From the NCBI GenBank assembly GCA_005772945.1, contig SXIE01000322.1, forward strand, positions 1 through 6,862: 6,862 nucleotides of DNA, given 5' to 3'. A program made the translations under genes and the position numbers. Positions within the stretch are counted from its first letter, which is position 1. Each line of letters begins with the position of its first letter. Source of the stretch: Pseudomonadota bacterium. Its GTDB lineage: Bacteria > Myxococcota > UBA9042 > PHBI01. Below are positions 5,337 through 6,862 of the stretch, in pieces. The notes below the pieces were generated by a model. That model made no database searches. It saw only the letters and a list, made by a program, of their open reading frames with translations, and was not told the origin of the DNA.

Positions 5337-6556
5337 AGATCCTCGTCGCCGACGATGACCCCACCACGCGGCGCGTCCTGGGCGTCGCGCTCACGCGCCT
5401 CGGGCACGAGGCGATCGAGGTCGCCGATGGGCTCGCCGCCTGGGATGCGCTCGTCAAGCCCGACGGGCCGAGCCTTGCGCTGCTCGATTGGACCATGCCG
5501 GGCCTCGATGGTCCCGAGATCTGCCGGCGGATTCGGGCGCTTGCAGGCGCGCGCCACTACCACCTCGTGCTGGTGACCGGGCGCTCGGAGACCGATGCGA
5601 TCGTGACCGGTTTCGAGGCTGGCGCGGACGACTTCATCACCAAGCCGGTCGATCTCGGCGAGCTTCGCGCCCGCGTGCATGGCGGTGTTCGCAGCCTCGA
5701 GCTGCATGCCGAGCACGCGCGCACGACCTCGTACCTCTTGGCCGTGCTGGCGAATATCCGCAACGGCGTCGTGCTGACCGATCAGGCCGGCACGGTGGTC
5801 TTTGCCAACCGCGCGTTCTCCGAGCTGTGCGAGGTCCCCGCCGAGTCGGTCGTCGGCCGGCCGCGCGCCGAGGTCCTGCGCGCCGACACGGGGCGTTTCG
5901 TGCGCCCGCGCGTGCATGGCCATGGCCCCACCGAGGTCGGGGCCGACTTCGACGTGGTGCGCCCTGAACCGCGCACGATCCGCTGGACGTCACGACCGAT
6001 CGGCGTCGAGGGGAGCCTCGCGCAGCTCGACGTCTATCGGGACGTGACGCTCGAGGTGCGGCGCGAGCGCGAGCAGGCGCGCGAGGCGCGTTTCGACGCG
6101 CTCACGCAACTACAGAATCGGCGCGGTGGCGAAGAGGTGCTGGCGCGCGAATGCGTGCGCGCGCTGAAGACGCTGGCGACCGTGGGGATCGCCGTGGTCG
6201 ATCTCGATGACTTCAAGCGGATCAACGACACGCTCGGACACGCGGCAGGTGACGACGCGCTGCGGCGAGTCGCGAGCGCGCTGCGCGAGTTGGCGCCGGC
6301 TGGGATGACGGGGGTTCGTTGGGGCGGGGACGAGCTCTTGGCGATCCTGCCGGGGGCCACGCTCGAGGCGACGCGCGCGTATGCCGAGGCGTTGCGCGCC
6401 GCGGTCGCGGCCGAGCGCGCGGTCGTCGGGACGCCGACGATTTCGGTTGGGACGGCGGTCGTCGAGGTCGGTGAGGGGGACGCCTCGGCGGCGCTCGCGC
6501 GCGCGGACCAGGCGCTCTATGCCGCCAAGGGGCGGGGTCGCAACTGCGTGGTGTGA
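5333..6556 (+). CDS. Response regulator diguanylate cyclase (REC-PAS-GGDEF)
   Basis: The 407-residue protein starts with a receiver (about 1-122): acidic Asp7-Asp9, phospho-acceptor Asp52 (LLDWTMPGLDG), Thr82 and Lys104 are all present. A PAS domain (about 131-240; NIRNGVVLTDQAGTVVFANRA) follows, ending in YRDVTLEVRRE, then a short linker helix and a GGDEF domain from about Asp256 (DALTQLQNRRG) to the end. Substrate and metal residues are visible in VVDLDDFKRINDTLGH (Asp290, Asn298), the signature is RWGGDELLAIL (331-335) and the C-terminal ALYAAKGRGRN is typical. The protein should make c-di-GMP from two GTP in the cytoplasm, with phosphorylation and PAS-sensed signals controlling dimerisation. 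Two oddities are the fifth signature residue, Leu335 instead of Phe, and no RxxD inhibitory site (the place holds Pro322-Met325). Its HPt-bearing kinase is encoded immediately upstream with ATGA overlap, making it the probable phosphoryl acceptor. Confidence 0.93.
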   Translation: MKILVADDDPTTRRVLGVALTRLGHEAIEVADGLAAWDALVKPDGPSLALLDWTMPGLDGPEICRRIRALAGARHYHLVLVTGRSETDAIVTGFEAGADDFITKPVDLGELRARVHGGVRSLELHAEHARTTSYLLAVLANIRNGVVLTDQAGTVVFANRAFSELCEVPAESVVGRPRAEVLRADTGRFVRPRVHGHGPTEVGADFDVVRPEPRTIRWTSRPIGVEGSLAQLDVYRDVTLEVRREREQAREARFDALTQLQNRRGGEEVLARECVRALKTLATVGIAVVDLDDFKRINDTLGHAAGDDALRRVASALRELAPAGMTGVRWGGDELLAILPGATLEATRAYAEALRAAVAAERAVVGTPTISVGTAVVEVGEGDASAALARADQALYAAKGRGRNCVV

Positions 6557-6567
6557 ACGTGCTTGGC

Positions 6568-6862
6568 TCAGGCGCCGAACTGGACCGAGCGCCGCGTGAA
6601 GGCGCCGTCCATCCAGAAGCCGGTGATCGGGAACGTCACGGGATCGTTCGGGGCCGCTCCGGCGGCGGCGATGACGGGGACGAAGTGCTCGGTGGTCGGT
6701 AGGGCGATGCGCGCGGCCGGACCCTTGGTCTCGAAGTCGACGAGGGCGTCGAGGTCGTGGCGCGCGAGGACGTCGGCGCTCCAGGCGTCGAAGTCGCGCG
6801 CCCAGGTCGGGGTGCCCGGCTGGAAGGCGTAGCGCATGTTGTGCGTGAGGAAGCCGCTGCCG
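6568..6862 (-). CDS. Partial LigB/DODA-type class III extradiol dioxygenase (C-terminal 97 residues)
   Basis: The frame enters from the right edge and ends at TCA 6568-6570 (TGA on the minus strand). It reads GSGFLTHNMR, then FQPGTP with WARDFDAW, an acidic helix, IALPTTEHFVPVI, and ends TRRSVQFGA. This pattern (GSG-x-L-THN, FDAW, PT-x-EHF-x-P, RS-x-x-FG) is typical of the C-terminal third of bacterial 4,5-DOPA-extradiol-dioxygenase-like proteins of the LigB superfamily, including E. coli YgiD. These are non-haem metal enzymes opening catechol-type rings. The conserved His in THN and EHF probably lie in the active site (family inference). The N-terminal metal-binding part is outside the window, so activity and substrate cannot be judged. 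The stop lies 11 bp from the convergent cyclase gene, leaving no room for an intrinsic terminator between them. It is probably unrelated to the phosphorelay. Confidence 0.85.
   Translation of the reverse strand, partial: GSGFLTHNMRYAFQPGTPTWARDFDAWSADVLARHDLDALVDFETKGPAARIALPTTEHFVPVIAAAGAAPNDPVTFPITGFWMDGAFTRRSVQFGA

Noticed and set aside
4142..5923. Long open frame on the minus strand (593 codons) opposite the kinase and cyclase genes
   Set aside because: It is antisense to clear REC, HPt and PAS coding sequence, and its translation is low-complexity Ser/Ala/Arg-rich with no domain. It is a normal by-product of high GC at third codon positions.
6557..6567. Terminator between the cyclase and dioxygenase genes
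   Set aside because: Only 11 bases separate the two stops, and they hold no stem-loop followed by a T run.
6563..6832. Plus-strand 89-codon frame opposite the dioxygenase
   Set aside because: It is antisense to a recognisable dioxygenase C-terminus and has no motif of its own.

Overview
The window is very GC-rich (about 70% by eye) and densely packed. It most likely comes from a myxobacterium (Myxococcota), possibly Nannocystineae. The grounds are a C-terminal MYXO-CTERM-like sorting tail (Cys, Gly-rich spacer, short membrane segment, Arg-rich end) on one exported protein, an Asp/Ser/Gly repeat linker behind a lipoprotein signal on another, a cysteine-rich Sel1-repeat secreted protein, and a multidomain hybrid kinase beside a diguanylate cyclase. 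The taxonomy is an inference; there is no rRNA or other marker gene.

Layout, left to right. (1) Bases 1-130, minus strand: the N-terminus of a lipoprotein whose linker is encoded by a CCGAGN hexamer repeat running off the left edge. (2) 131-261: a divergent intergenic region with a small hairpin and a possible 20-residue Arg-rich leader ORF. (3) 262-1461, plus: an exported Sel1-repeat protein with 22 cysteines in the mature chain. (4) 1424-2488, minus: a predicted lipoprotein with a MYXO-CTERM-like tail. It converges on the Sel1 gene and overlaps it by 38 bp. A well-matched sigma-54 (-24/-12) element lies just upstream. (5) 2489-2744: a divergent intergenic region. (6) 2745-5336, plus: an 863-residue membrane hybrid histidine kinase (about 8 TM helices, HisKA, HATPase, REC, HPt). 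(7) 5333-6556, plus: a REC-PAS-GGDEF response regulator overlapping the kinase by ATGA. (8) 6568-6862, minus: the C-terminal 97 residues of a LigB/DODA-type extradiol dioxygenase, cut by the right edge.

Functionally, genes 6 and 7 form a two-gene operon that reads as a complete phosphorelay (His337, Asp634, His783, then Asp52 of the partner) ending in c-di-GMP synthesis. Three departures from consensus stand out: the hybrid receiver has Gly-Arg-Pro where Ala-Leu-Thr is expected, the HPt motif has Leu in place of the usual Lys, and the cyclase signature is GGDEL with no RxxD inhibitory site. The envelope proteins on the left (genes 1, 3, 4) have no evident link to the relay except proximity. 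I found no mobile element, CRISPR array, tRNA or rRNA, and no gene-free stretch longer than about 260 bp.
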